From: Serinus canaria | Lineage: Eukaryota; Chordata; Aves; Passeriformes; Fringillidae | Length of the DNA stretch: 64,000 nt | NCBI RefSeq assembly: GCF_022539315.1 | Contig: NC_066319.1 | Span: forward strand, 28,482,093 to 28,546,092 | Direction of reading: 5' to 3' | Shown here: one piece after another, positions 26,301 through 34,699 of the stretch | How positions within the stretch are numbered: position 1 is the stretch's first letter | How the letters are laid out: each line of letters begins with the position of its first letter | Position numbers and translations under genes: made by a program | The notes under the pieces: model-generated | What the model saw: the letters and a program-made list of their open reading frames with translations, nothing else | What the model was told of the DNA's origin: nothing | Database searches by the model: none

Positions 26301-27736
26301 TTTTTCTCCTTCAGGTGCAGGTGGACAGTATGTATGGAAACTGGCTGCCAGAATGTACAGCTTGGCTCAGCTATCCTCAAGGTCGCCTTTGCCCCAGAGA
26401 TCATTGGCCCCCTGTACTTCTTCCCACTACTCTACTTGCTGTTCCAGCTTGGAGAAGGATTTCTGCTCATCCTGGCCTTTTGGATCTATGACAGAATAAA
26501 GCAAGCCAATGGCAAGTACAGCTTTACTCCTTTAGTTCTTATACTTTCCACGCTAAGCCGTACATGCTTACAATGTAATTACATCGCTGCTTTATAAAGG
26601 CAGAATCCAGTTGTTCTTTAACCAGGGTTTACATACCCAGCACATTAAATTCAAATCAGAGTCAAAAATTCAGAGGTAACTGAAGACCTTAAAATTCCAT
26701 GGACTTCTTGCATGACCAGGATGCTTCATACAGCTACATACTATCAAAACTATCAGTGCTCAGGTTTTCAGTCTGGTGTCTTAAACTACAGTAGACACCA
26801 TGTGAAAGTTGACTTGCACTGAGCACATGCAAAGAACAGAGGTGTTTGCATGTGGCTAAAACTACACAAAAACGTTACATATTTTTTAATGCAACTAATC
26901 CCAGCTTTGCTTCGAGCCGTTAAGTGATTCCCTGAGAGGACAGAACTGCCAAATACTGGAGCCAAAGGAACGAAACATTTGGGTCTTTGCTAGAGAAGTA
27001 CACTTCTCTAGAACACTGACAAAAAATACATTAAGAAATTGAAATTTCATTTTAAAATATATACAATATTGGTACGGATGTGAAATACACTCTTCTCCAA
27101 CTCCAGCAGGTCCCCATTCCAAGCTCAGCTGACTGCACAGATGGCTGAATGAGATCCTCCACCCACCACCCTTCTGATGCTGCCAGTACAACTTTTCTCC
27201 ACTGCCTTGCAAGAGATGCAGCAGAGTAGCTGCTACAGAGCTGATTCAGGATCACTTCACCACATCTTATAGCTATGCTGGAGGACAACTTATGGGGGGG
27301 AAGCACTCATTTGGATCCTTGGGTGTGTGTTCAGAGCAAAGCAGTTGATACTGGAAACAGACATGCAGGTGCTGGCAAGGCTATAACAAAAAGGTGGTAT
27401 TCCAGCCTCCAGGTCATAAATGACTGGAAACAAAATGGCTTCAGTCTTTCAGCAGGAATTTCAAATTCCTTCCTCTTGTTTTAAATGATCCAGTAATTCC
27501 AGTCGTAGCTGTCACAATCTCTAACTTGGTTTCAGAATTGCCTATTCTCACATTTTTCTCTTTCTTCAGATGCAGCAAAAATTACCTGTGCAGGTGTGGA
27601 CAAATTTAGCGCTCAAGAAATGAAATCGGCGTCAAGACATTGCAGAAACAGTGGAAAACCAGGAAAACAGTATATGGATTCTGCATCAGTTGCTCTCACA
27701 AACCTCCAAGTTCCGCCTTCTGAAGCCAGCTCATAG
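22948..27736 (+). CDS. SLC10A1: Sodium/bile-acid cotransporter NTCP, complete, 5 coding exons
   Basis: Basolateral hepatocyte symporter that takes up conjugated bile salts with two Na+ ions (family knowledge). Joining 22948-23351, 24075-24285, 25213-25391, 26315-26511 and 27570-27736 gives 1158 nt, 385 residues plus TAG. The product aligns with mammalian NTCP with an offset of 16 residues and no gap through the membrane core. Sodium-site signatures are present: AGNLSN near 118-123, Gln84, and METGCQN with Glu273 and Gln277. The segment at 173-181 corresponds to the human region known as a hepatitis B virus contact. The start at 22948 has A at -3 and gives an NKT glycosylation sequon at residues 2-4; Met39 is an alternative start that would remove the extracellular N-terminus. 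The N-terminus (about 38 residues) and the C-terminal tail diverge from mammals. Intron 4 uses a GC donor. Order and strand relative to SRSF5 match the human locus. Confidence 0.93.
24075..24285 (+). CDS. SLC10A1: SLC10A1 coding exon 2
   Basis: Encodes the rest of Ser135 to Lys205. The acceptor is TTCATCTCAG and the donor AAG|GTAAGA. It covers the loop beginning PYKG and the SLVL helix, closely matching mammalian NTCP 119-189. Confidence 0.92.
25213..25391 (+). CDS. SLC10A1: SLC10A1 coding exon 3
   Basis: Encodes residues 206-264 and two bases of Arg265. The acceptor is TTTATTTTAG and the donor CG|GTATGT. It contains two hydrophobic helices, ending at LDDR just before the METGCQN motif of the next exon. 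Confidence 0.92.
26315..26511 (+). CDS. SLC10A1: SLC10A1 coding exon 4 (GC splice donor)
   Basis: Encodes the end of Arg265 to residue 330 and one base of Asp331. It carries the METGCQN motif (Glu273 and Gln277, sodium site 2 region) and the last helices ending in [11 protein letters not shown]. The acceptor is TCTCCTTCAG. No GT donor fits well: the best junction is AATG|GCAAGT, a GC donor, which restores an Asp that aligns with mammals. Confidence 0.85.
27570..27736 (+). CDS. SLC10A1: SLC10A1 coding exon 5 (cytoplasmic tail)
   Basis: Acceptor CTTTCTTCAG. Encodes 54 residues (332-385), a polar cytoplasmic tail with little likeness to the mammalian tail, ending at TAG 27734-27736. The reading frame depends on the GC donor at 26512. 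Confidence 0.8.
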
Positions 27737-28520
27737 GTCTCCAGCTGTTTTGTCAAACTTTACATGTTTACTTCACAGCAGCCACAGAGCCATCTGCACC
27801 CACAGTTATTCCCCAAAGACCTTGCTCCAGACTAAGCCTTGCTCTGTCAGCCCAGAGAGGAGGAGATTTTCAGTGACTTCAAAGTCATTGTGACAACCCT
27901 TTTGGGACAGCTGAAAAACATGCCAAGTGACTGTCCCAGTTTTACCTGTAAGAAAATCACTGTCTACATCAATTCCCTTTCTTAATTTCACTTACCTGTA
28001 ATTGTCCTGCTGGCACATAATGGAAGCAGATCCTGCCAATATCACTGCAGATCAATGTAATTTCTTAACAGACCCAGAATGAGCTGTAAGTTTCTCCATG
28101 CAGAAGACAGTGAGATCGAATGCACAGCCAAGCAGCCCATGGGCTGTTGGTTTCTCCCACCCTCCAGCAGGTACTGTGTGGTACCACTGATTCCCCAGAG
28201 CAGAGGGCACACAAACCATGATCATGGCTACACAAACTGCCTTCGTATGCCGAGTTTGGTCCCAGCAAGCTCTACCTCCAACACCAGATGAACCTTAAAG
28301 GTGCCTTCCCTTGTAGCAGTCAGTGAACTCAACACCACACCTGTTCTAGACACCACCTAGGTATGGTCACACTACATATAAAGTACCAGGAAAGATCGGC
28401 ATCAACATCTCCATTGTCCAGACTGTGCCTTGTAACCCAAAGTAGTTCATCCTAATTAAGAATAAACTGGTTTGTACTAAGAACCTACACTAAATAAACA
28501 GTGTAATTTCTTAGACCAGG
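27737..28520 (+). other. SLC10A1: SLC10A1 3' UTR with poly(A) signals
   Basis: Two AATAAA hexamers at 28461-28466 and 28493-28498 follow the stop by about 0.7 kb. They are the most likely cleavage signals; the true end is inferred. Confidence 0.55.
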
Positions 28521-29819
28521 AATCAACATAAGCTTCCATACTGCAAAGCCTGGGAGTTTAACAGGGAGCCCATCATTACAACAGCCAGCTCCCCAGGGAA
28601 AATGCAGGCACCTGTTCATGCTGCTTGCACAAGTAAGTAGTGTGGTCTAGAAACACAATTCAGAACAACTATTTATAGAGCAGATAATACTTCACATTTA
28701 GACTGAAAGAAGTCTGTGATCCCTTTCATCACAGCAAGTGCCTTCAGCCACCTGGGTTCCAGTTGAAGCCAAGTCCCACTTGGACACAGATGCCCATCAT
28801 CATCTAAGTTAGTATGATCAACTGACTCAAGATCTCTTCACAGCTGACCTTCCAACCCCGATGAGTGTGAATGCTGTTTTACCCCTGCAAGTTAGAGCCC
28901 TCTTGCTACGCACCTCTTGGGATGAGCAGCTGCACCACTAAGGCTCTGAGAATGAAGCCTCCCATTCCCCAAAGCTCACTGGTAACAACCCAGTTATCTG
29001 TGGATCCTACCCCCCCTCAGGCCTGCTCTCAGGAGTGCCTGGCACTCTCATACAGTGACACCTCAACAGACAGACCCACGCAGCACAAGAGCTCCTCCTC
29101 CTTCCTTAGCTTGGCACCCAAGAACTCTGCAGCAGCAGGGAGAAAGGGCAGCAGGGCTGCAGAGGTCAAACACCTGACTCCCACAAGGCCAGACCTTACT
29201 CCTAGAGCAACCATTTTGCACTTCCTACTATCTATCCCAATCTGAGCCTAGGCTACAAAGATCTTTTAAAACGTTTCTACAGATTACTAGAATAGCTCTG
29301 TAAAGCACTTTATAAGAACACATGTTATTTAAAAAATTTCATTCCTAAGTTCTTGTGGGTGAGGGCTTGAGAAATACAGAGACTGCAGAGGACTGCTGCC
29401 ACGGAAAGGCACAACACTAAAACACAGAACCTCATGGTACTACTGCTGCATTACTCCCACCCACCAACTTAAAAATCCCTCTTCCCCCAGAATGAGAGCT
29501 AATGCTCACAAAAATGGTTTATCTACACTTCAGTGTTCTCATGTGAACATGCACAAATACACTAAGGAAGAATGCTGACTACATGTCTTTAACACTCACA
29601 CTTATTGTTCCTAAGTCATTAAAAGCTAAATGACTCATCCACTCCACTTTTTGCTATGAACTATGACACCCTGATTATCCATGTTCTGATTTCATAACAC
29701 AGAGACATCCAATGACATCACACAATGTATTTAAAAGGATGCTAATTCTCACCCCTGCCCAAAACAGTTATCACTTTGGCAGCTCCATCTTTAAGAAACA
29801 TTTTAATACAGTCACAACC

Positions 29820-30496
29820 ACTTTATTAACACCAAGAAACAAACTAGAAGCAGAAATGTTTATTTATACTTTATTTGAACTATTTTATTCTTAGGTATCA
29901 AGAAATAAGAGTGCTTTATAGATTATTATTACCACAGGGCAGTGAAATGGGCATTTTCTTAGTGTAGTGCAAGTCATATTAAATGAAAATATTTTAAAAT
30001 AAAGTTTTATTACCAGTACCGACCAGCACTTAATCTGCTGACCTATAGCTGAAACAATGTCTCAAAAGCACAAAAAATACCCTCTGAAATAAAGCTTTAT
30101 ATACAGCACATATTGAGCTCTCTCAGATGTCTAAAACTATTAGCCTGAGACATTAATGTTTTTAGTCGCTATTCACAGTTGAATATACTGAGAATTAAGT
30201 GTTCAGATGACTTTAGAGTACAAAAAAATTTGTCTGGTTTAGTTATAAAGAGCTCTGCCAATATACACAAACTATACACTTCAGACATTCACAAAAAAAT
30301 GTGAGCAAGAAAAGGGTTATCAAAAACATTTAATACAATTAGTCAATAACCCTTCCCCCCATGGTCCACATCTACAAAGTTCCCTCTTCCCTCCCCTCTC
30401 CCCATTCAAACCCTTTCCCACAGAAAGTCACATACTTACCACAAGTTTTAGCAAGTATGGTTTAAAAAAGGGCCCCCAGGGCAAGTTATTTATAGT
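29820..30496 (-). other. SRSF5: SRSF5 3' UTR
   Basis: AT-rich sequence after the stop. Minus-strand AATAAA hexamers occur at 30011-30006, 29889-29884, 29875-29870, 29864-29859 and 29827-29822, so several poly(A) sites are possible. The exact end is not determinable here. Confidence 0.5.
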
Positions 30497-30746
30497 TCAG
30501 TTGCCACTGTCAACAGATCTTGACCTCGATCTAGACCTCTGCCGGTCTACGGATGACGGAGATTTGGATCTGCTGGAAGAACCACGCTTCTGGCTCTTGT
30601 TTGGCAGTGGAGATCTGCTAACTGACCGCGACTTGCTGCGGCTCCTGCTCCGTGACCTGCTGTAGGACTTGCGGCTGCGGGAACGAGAGCGGCTGCGAGA
30701 GCCGGATGAGCTCCTGCTGCGAGACCTTGACCTGCTCCTGGACCTG
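30497..30746 (-). CDS. SRSF5: SRSF5 last coding exon, RS domain
   Basis: Acceptor GGCTCCTCAG. Encodes about 82 residues dominated by Arg-Ser dipeptides, substrates for SR-protein kinases, and ends VDSGN then TGA at 30499-30497. Confidence 0.96.
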
Positions 30747-33700
30747 CTGAGGAGCCAACAGGGAGCGCCAGTCAGTGCCCGCTATGGAACCCCATGGCCC
30801 TAACCAGGCACTCCACAGCTCTCCTGCTCGGCTGCTTGGTCACCGACTTCAAAGGTCCTCACTGAACATTTAAGCATTATTAAGAAAGTAGAAATCCGTA
30901 CCTGTGCCTTTTGCTGCCTTCAATTAGCTTGATTTTCCTTCCATTAATTTCTTTACCAGAAAGCTTTTCGATAGCATTCTTTAAATCACTGTAAGAGGCA
31001 AATTCAACCACCCTATGGAAAAAAAAAACCAAAAAAACCAAACATGAAGCTCACTATTACAGGTTGTAGTTACCAATGCAAGCAAAATTTACACTGGGGA
31101 AAAAGCCAAACAAACAAAACCCCAAAACCTACACTGCTCAGTGTAATTATCCCTTGTCATCACTGAAGCATGAAAAATTCACCTCCCCAAACATTTCCCA
31201 CACACATTTTCAAAGGGTAGCTAAATTAAGCCATGAACAGCTTCTGACACTGAAAGTAGCCACCTTCCCTCCCCAAATATTACATATACAGGTTATTCTA
31301 CAGCTTTCAAGAGATTACTTGATAGACTTACCCTTCATTTAACTTAGGTCTGTGTGCATCTGCAAAGGTTACTTCCCCGGCTTGCCTCATGAAGTCTTTG
31401 AGATCCTAACACAAGACCACTTTTGTTATGCAAAGAAGTGAAATTAACATTTACTTATACAAAATAGTTAAAAGCAAACAAAAGAAACTTATGACTACTG
31501 AAAGAGAAGTTGTTAGATAAATCACAAACATGGCAACTGCCATACTTATAATCAAAATTGCATTATCTGTATCACGATCTGTATCAGGGCACGAAATAAG
31601 TGAGAAAAGCATATTGCTTTAAGCAAAATGCTAATAAAAAAGGGTCTTAACATTAAGGTAAGTATTAGTCTAAAATGATTTTATAGATTAAGTAACAAAA
31701 AGAAAGAAAGAGAGAAAAAAAGAAATAAAAAGCACATTTTTATATCTACTGAATTGACTTTGAATTACTACCCATATATTTTTTGGACTATTTCAGTCTC
31801 CATTTACATTACAAGTCTTACACAAAATTACATTTACATAACACCAATTATTTTGTGCCCCATATGTCATTAAAAATATAGTTTACTTTACCTTTATAAA
31901 CATTTCCCTAGGCTAGCCAAGCAGCAAACTGCATTAAGCGACCGGAGATACCGTCATGACATATGCCCGACTGGCTCTTCGCCACCCACTTGCCGAACAC
32001 TACCCAGTCGATGGAAGCCATTAATCGCACTGCCCTCCCTATCAGGAGACTATGGATGGATCCATTCTCTATGCTTGATGTCACCAAGGACCACTTTACT
32101 GCGATCAGGATTCCAACGACCACCTAATTTCCAATCTTTCAACTCTTTTCGACCAGGACCTCGTTATTCGGAAGCGTTACAGGAAGAACAGCTCTCAACT
32201 TAGGAATCAGATCTCGTTAACGCTCTGGGACCGCTGCAATGTGGCACTTTAAGGAGTGCATCGATTACGTCTAGACCGGCAAACACAGATCTAGAGGTGG
32301 CCAAGTGACATTGTAGGAGCTGACTGGAAAGTCAACCAGGCCCGACCAAGAGTGACCAAGACAGAACGATTAGGATAACCCACAGGCACTCCTCGTCATA
32401 AGGCCAACGACACAGATAGGCTGGCAAATAAAGGGTTTAATATGTGGTTAAAATGGATTTTAAAAACAAGAAAAAAATAAATATATATCCTCAAACATAT
32501 AAATTTATTATTATTATGAATTAACATTAACTAACTTTCATTCAAAATATTTAAGTTACATTACTAAAAATCATTAATTACATAAACATTTTAATAAATT
32601 AGGTTTTAATTTAATTAATTATTTTACAAAATAATTACGTTATATTGCATACCCATTAAATGAAATCAAAATAGTTAATCATGTTTCAACAAACCTGCCA
32701 GCTGACACGGGAAGACAAATTTTCCACTATGAGGCGATTTTCTGTTCTTAGAGGTGGGGCGTTTCTGTTTTGAAACAAACAATTCAGACTTCTATCAGTA
32801 AATACAATATAACCACGTTAATATTAATGAGGGCTGTACCAAGAGCTGGTATCACCATATCATCATTAGTACTACGACCTGAACTATGCAATGGCCTGAG
32901 CAATCTAGGACAGGCATTAATTACTTAAGGGAGGGAGCGTAAGCATGACAAGCATATCTGAGAAGTTCTGTAATCTTCACTATCCTGCTGCCACATCAAA
33001 CAACTTAAAAGGCAAACAACACCTTTTAATAGCTCATTGCAGCTCACATTCTCTGGGGTTAGGCCAAAGCATTCTTTTTTTTAAACTGCACTGATTCAAA
33101 GCTGCACGTACCTCCTGTCACTGCGCGGGCGGCGGCTACTGAACCGGTCAGAGTACCTCCCTCTGCCCCTGCCCCTGGAGCGTGCTCTGGCATGCTCAAT
33201 GGTCACCCTATCAAGAGAAACACATAACAAAACACCTGTTTTTACACATGTCTTCTTTTCAATACAGTTGAATTCTCAGGACAACCTAACAAAACCAAAA
33301 TAGTTTGACAAATACTAATAACACAATTCAAATTAAAATAATTTTTACAAATTGACTTATACAATCTTGATCCCCAAGGTTGTATAGCCGCGAAATAAGA
33401 TACCTCACCTTTCACTGCAAAGTTCTTTTCCATCCAATTCATAAACAGCATCGTCTGCATCCCGCGGATCCTCAAACTCCTGCACAAGCAAGACAATAAA
33501 ATTAAGCAATTACATTCCAATGAACGAGCAAGTGATTATTTGCCACGTGGTGTGCCTTGATGGGCATATTAATGATTTTCTTTCCAAGTAGCTTCATAAA
33601 CTTCAAACGCTACTGAGTACTAAGGGGGTGGGGAAGGGAGAGGGGGCGCACTCACCACGAAGCCGAAGCCCCTCTTCAAGTCGATGTCTCGGATGCGGCC

Positions 33701-33781
33701 GTACCCCTTGAAGAACCTTTCCACATCCTTCTCCCTGGCGGCCGGGTTCAGCCTCCCGATGAAGACGCGGCAGCCGCTCAT
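30497..33781 (-). CDS. SRSF5: Serine/arginine-rich splicing factor 5, complete, 7 coding exons
   Basis: Nuclear SR protein that binds exonic enhancers and promotes exon inclusion (family knowledge). Coding exons, in transcript order: 33781-33656, 33479-33409, 33207-33112, 32764-32695, 31405-31332, 31012-30902, 30746-30497. Together they give 798 nt, 265 residues plus TGA, against 272 in human. RRM1 spans about 4-72, with RNP2 VFIGRL at 6-11 and RNP1 RGFGFVEF at 37-44. A Gly/Arg linker follows, then a pseudo-RRM with the SWQDLKD signature at 119-125, then an RS-rich tail from about 183. Near-identity to mammalian SRSF5 makes the call secure. A candidate poison exon lies in the intron that splits SWQ|DLKD, as expected for SR-gene autoregulation. 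Transcription starts in the CpG island to the right. SLC10A1 converges on its 3' end. Confidence 0.97.
30902..31012 (-). CDS. SRSF5: SRSF5 coding exon, residues 146-183
   Basis: Acceptor TTCCATAG, donor CACAG|GTACGG. Encodes the end of the pseudo-RRM, including [20 protein letters not shown], and the entry to the RS domain. Confidence 0.95.
31332..31405 (-). CDS. SRSF5: SRSF5 coding exon, residues 122-146
   Basis: Acceptor CTTGTGTTAG, donor AAGG|GTAAGT. Begins [20 protein letters not shown], completing the SWQDLKD motif of the pseudo-RRM. Confidence 0.95.
31892..32420 (-). other. SRSF5: Candidate alternative (poison) exon of SRSF5, 529 nt
   Basis: On the minus strand a pyrimidine-rich acceptor (CCCTTTATTTGCCAG) ends at 32421 and a donor AAAG|GTAAAG starts at 31891. 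Splicing it in after Gln121 adds 16 codons, then TAA, far upstream of later junctions, so the message should undergo nonsense-mediated decay. A shorter form could start at 32323 (acceptor TTGACTTTCCAG). I count 24 CpGs in an otherwise very AT-rich intron; no coding potential is evident. Mammalian SRSF5 is known to have alternatively spliced forms with early stops from this gene region, and all SR genes carry conserved poison segments. Homology of this exact segment is inferred, not checked. A 71-codon ORF inside it (31908-32123) matches nothing I know. Confidence 0.7.
32695..32764 (-). CDS. SRSF5: SRSF5 coding exon, residues 98-121
   Basis: Encodes the start of the pseudo-RRM ([14 protein letters not shown]). 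The donor CAG|GTTTGT departs from consensus, which fits regulated splicing of the following intron, where the poison-exon candidate sits. The exon ends at phase 0 in the middle of the SWQDLKD motif. Confidence 0.95.
33112..33207 (-). CDS. SRSF5: SRSF5 coding exon, residues 66-98
   Basis: Acceptor CTTGATAG, donor GGAG|GTACGT. Encodes [10 protein letters not shown] and the Gly/Arg-rich linker between the two RNA-binding domains. Confidence 0.95.
33409..33479 (-). CDS. SRSF5: SRSF5 coding exon, residues 43-66
   Basis: Acceptor TTGTGCAG, donor AAG|GTGAGG. Encodes the second half of RRM1 beginning [14 protein letters not shown], which is invariant in vertebrates as far as I recall. Confidence 0.95.
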
Positions 33782-33802
33782 GGCTGTGTTAGCGCGGCCC
33801 TG
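33656..33802 (-). CDS. SRSF5: SRSF5 exon with start codon
   Basis: ATG at 33781-33779, residues 1-42, with the RNP2 motif and most of RNP1. The donor is GTG|GTGAGT. A likely acceptor (TCCCCGCAG) puts the exon start at 33802, so 21 nt of 5' UTR lie in it and a non-coding exon precedes it. Confidence 0.93.
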
Positions 33803-34560
33803 CTGCGGGGACAGGCGCGTCACGCCCGCCCGGTGACTCAGCACCGCCCGCCGCCGCTGCCGCACTGCGCCAGCCAGCCCCGCCCCCGCCAAGGGCCAAT
33901 GGGAAGGCGGCGGGCAGACACCTCCTCACCTCCGCCCAATACGAGCCCAGCGCTCGGCCTCCAGCACCGCCCAGCTGCCTCCCCTCCCAGTTAGCCCCGC
34001 CTCCCCAGCTGAAGAAGAAAAGCAAACGCCATCGCTGCGCTACAAAATGGCGGCCGTGGCGCACCCGCCTCCGGCAGCGATCCTGCCGCGGCGCGCACCG
34101 ACGGAACGGAGTGGCGACAACGCCAGCCGGGGGTCCGAGCACGCAGCAGAAGCGCCCCGCACCGCATACGCTCCGCTTCCCCCGCGCCCCGCTCTGCGGG
34201 GAAGCCCCGGGAGCTTTTACGAACCTGTGCAGTGGGTCTCGGTGCAGGCCGAGCCGGACGGTTGCGCGGTGCGGCGCGGCAGACGATCGGCGGATCGCTC
34301 AGGCGGATACGTCCTTCCCTGGTGACAGACTGCTCCGACTGCTGCGCAACACCGGCGCTGCACCGCGAAATGGAGGCGGCCCCGCGCGTCAGCACCGCCC
34401 CGCGCGGCCATTGGCGGAGGCGGCGGCCACGCCCCTGCCCGGGGAATCCAGGTCAGGGCGGGGGGGCGGCACCGGCGCCCCTCAGCTGGAGCCATGTTGG
34501 GGCGGCAGCCGGGATAAACAGCCCGGGCCGCCTCGCCGGGAGGGCTGTGCTGAGGGGTGA
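33803..34560 (-). promoter_or_regulatory. SRSF5: SRSF5 CpG-island promoter and probable non-coding exon 1
   Basis: GC- and CpG-dense block spanning the 5' end of SRSF5. Minus-strand CCAAT boxes can be read near 34411 (CGCCAATGG). A possible donor, GCACAG|GTTCGT, at 34215/34214 would end a non-coding first exon of roughly 34215-34360. No TATA box is seen. ORFs on both strands here are by-products of high GC. Confidence 0.7.
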
Positions 34561-34699
34561 AACACAACCATCGGGGCTCTTCTACTCGTCTAGTACACAA
34601 CAAGCTGAAACCTGTACCCCTCTTGTGTGCGGGCAAGGGCTCGCGTCAGGCGTTTCTGGCTACTGATAGACAAAGAATGAGGGGAGGAAAATATATAAG

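Noticed and set aside
31908..32123. 71-codon ORF within the SRSF5 alternative exon as a separate small gene
   Set aside because: It lies downstream of the early stop in the exon, and the flanking splice sites explain the block better.
33789..34666. Several 90-149 codon ORFs on both strands at the SRSF5 promoter
   Set aside because: They arise from stop-poor CpG-island sequence and overlap each other in all frames.
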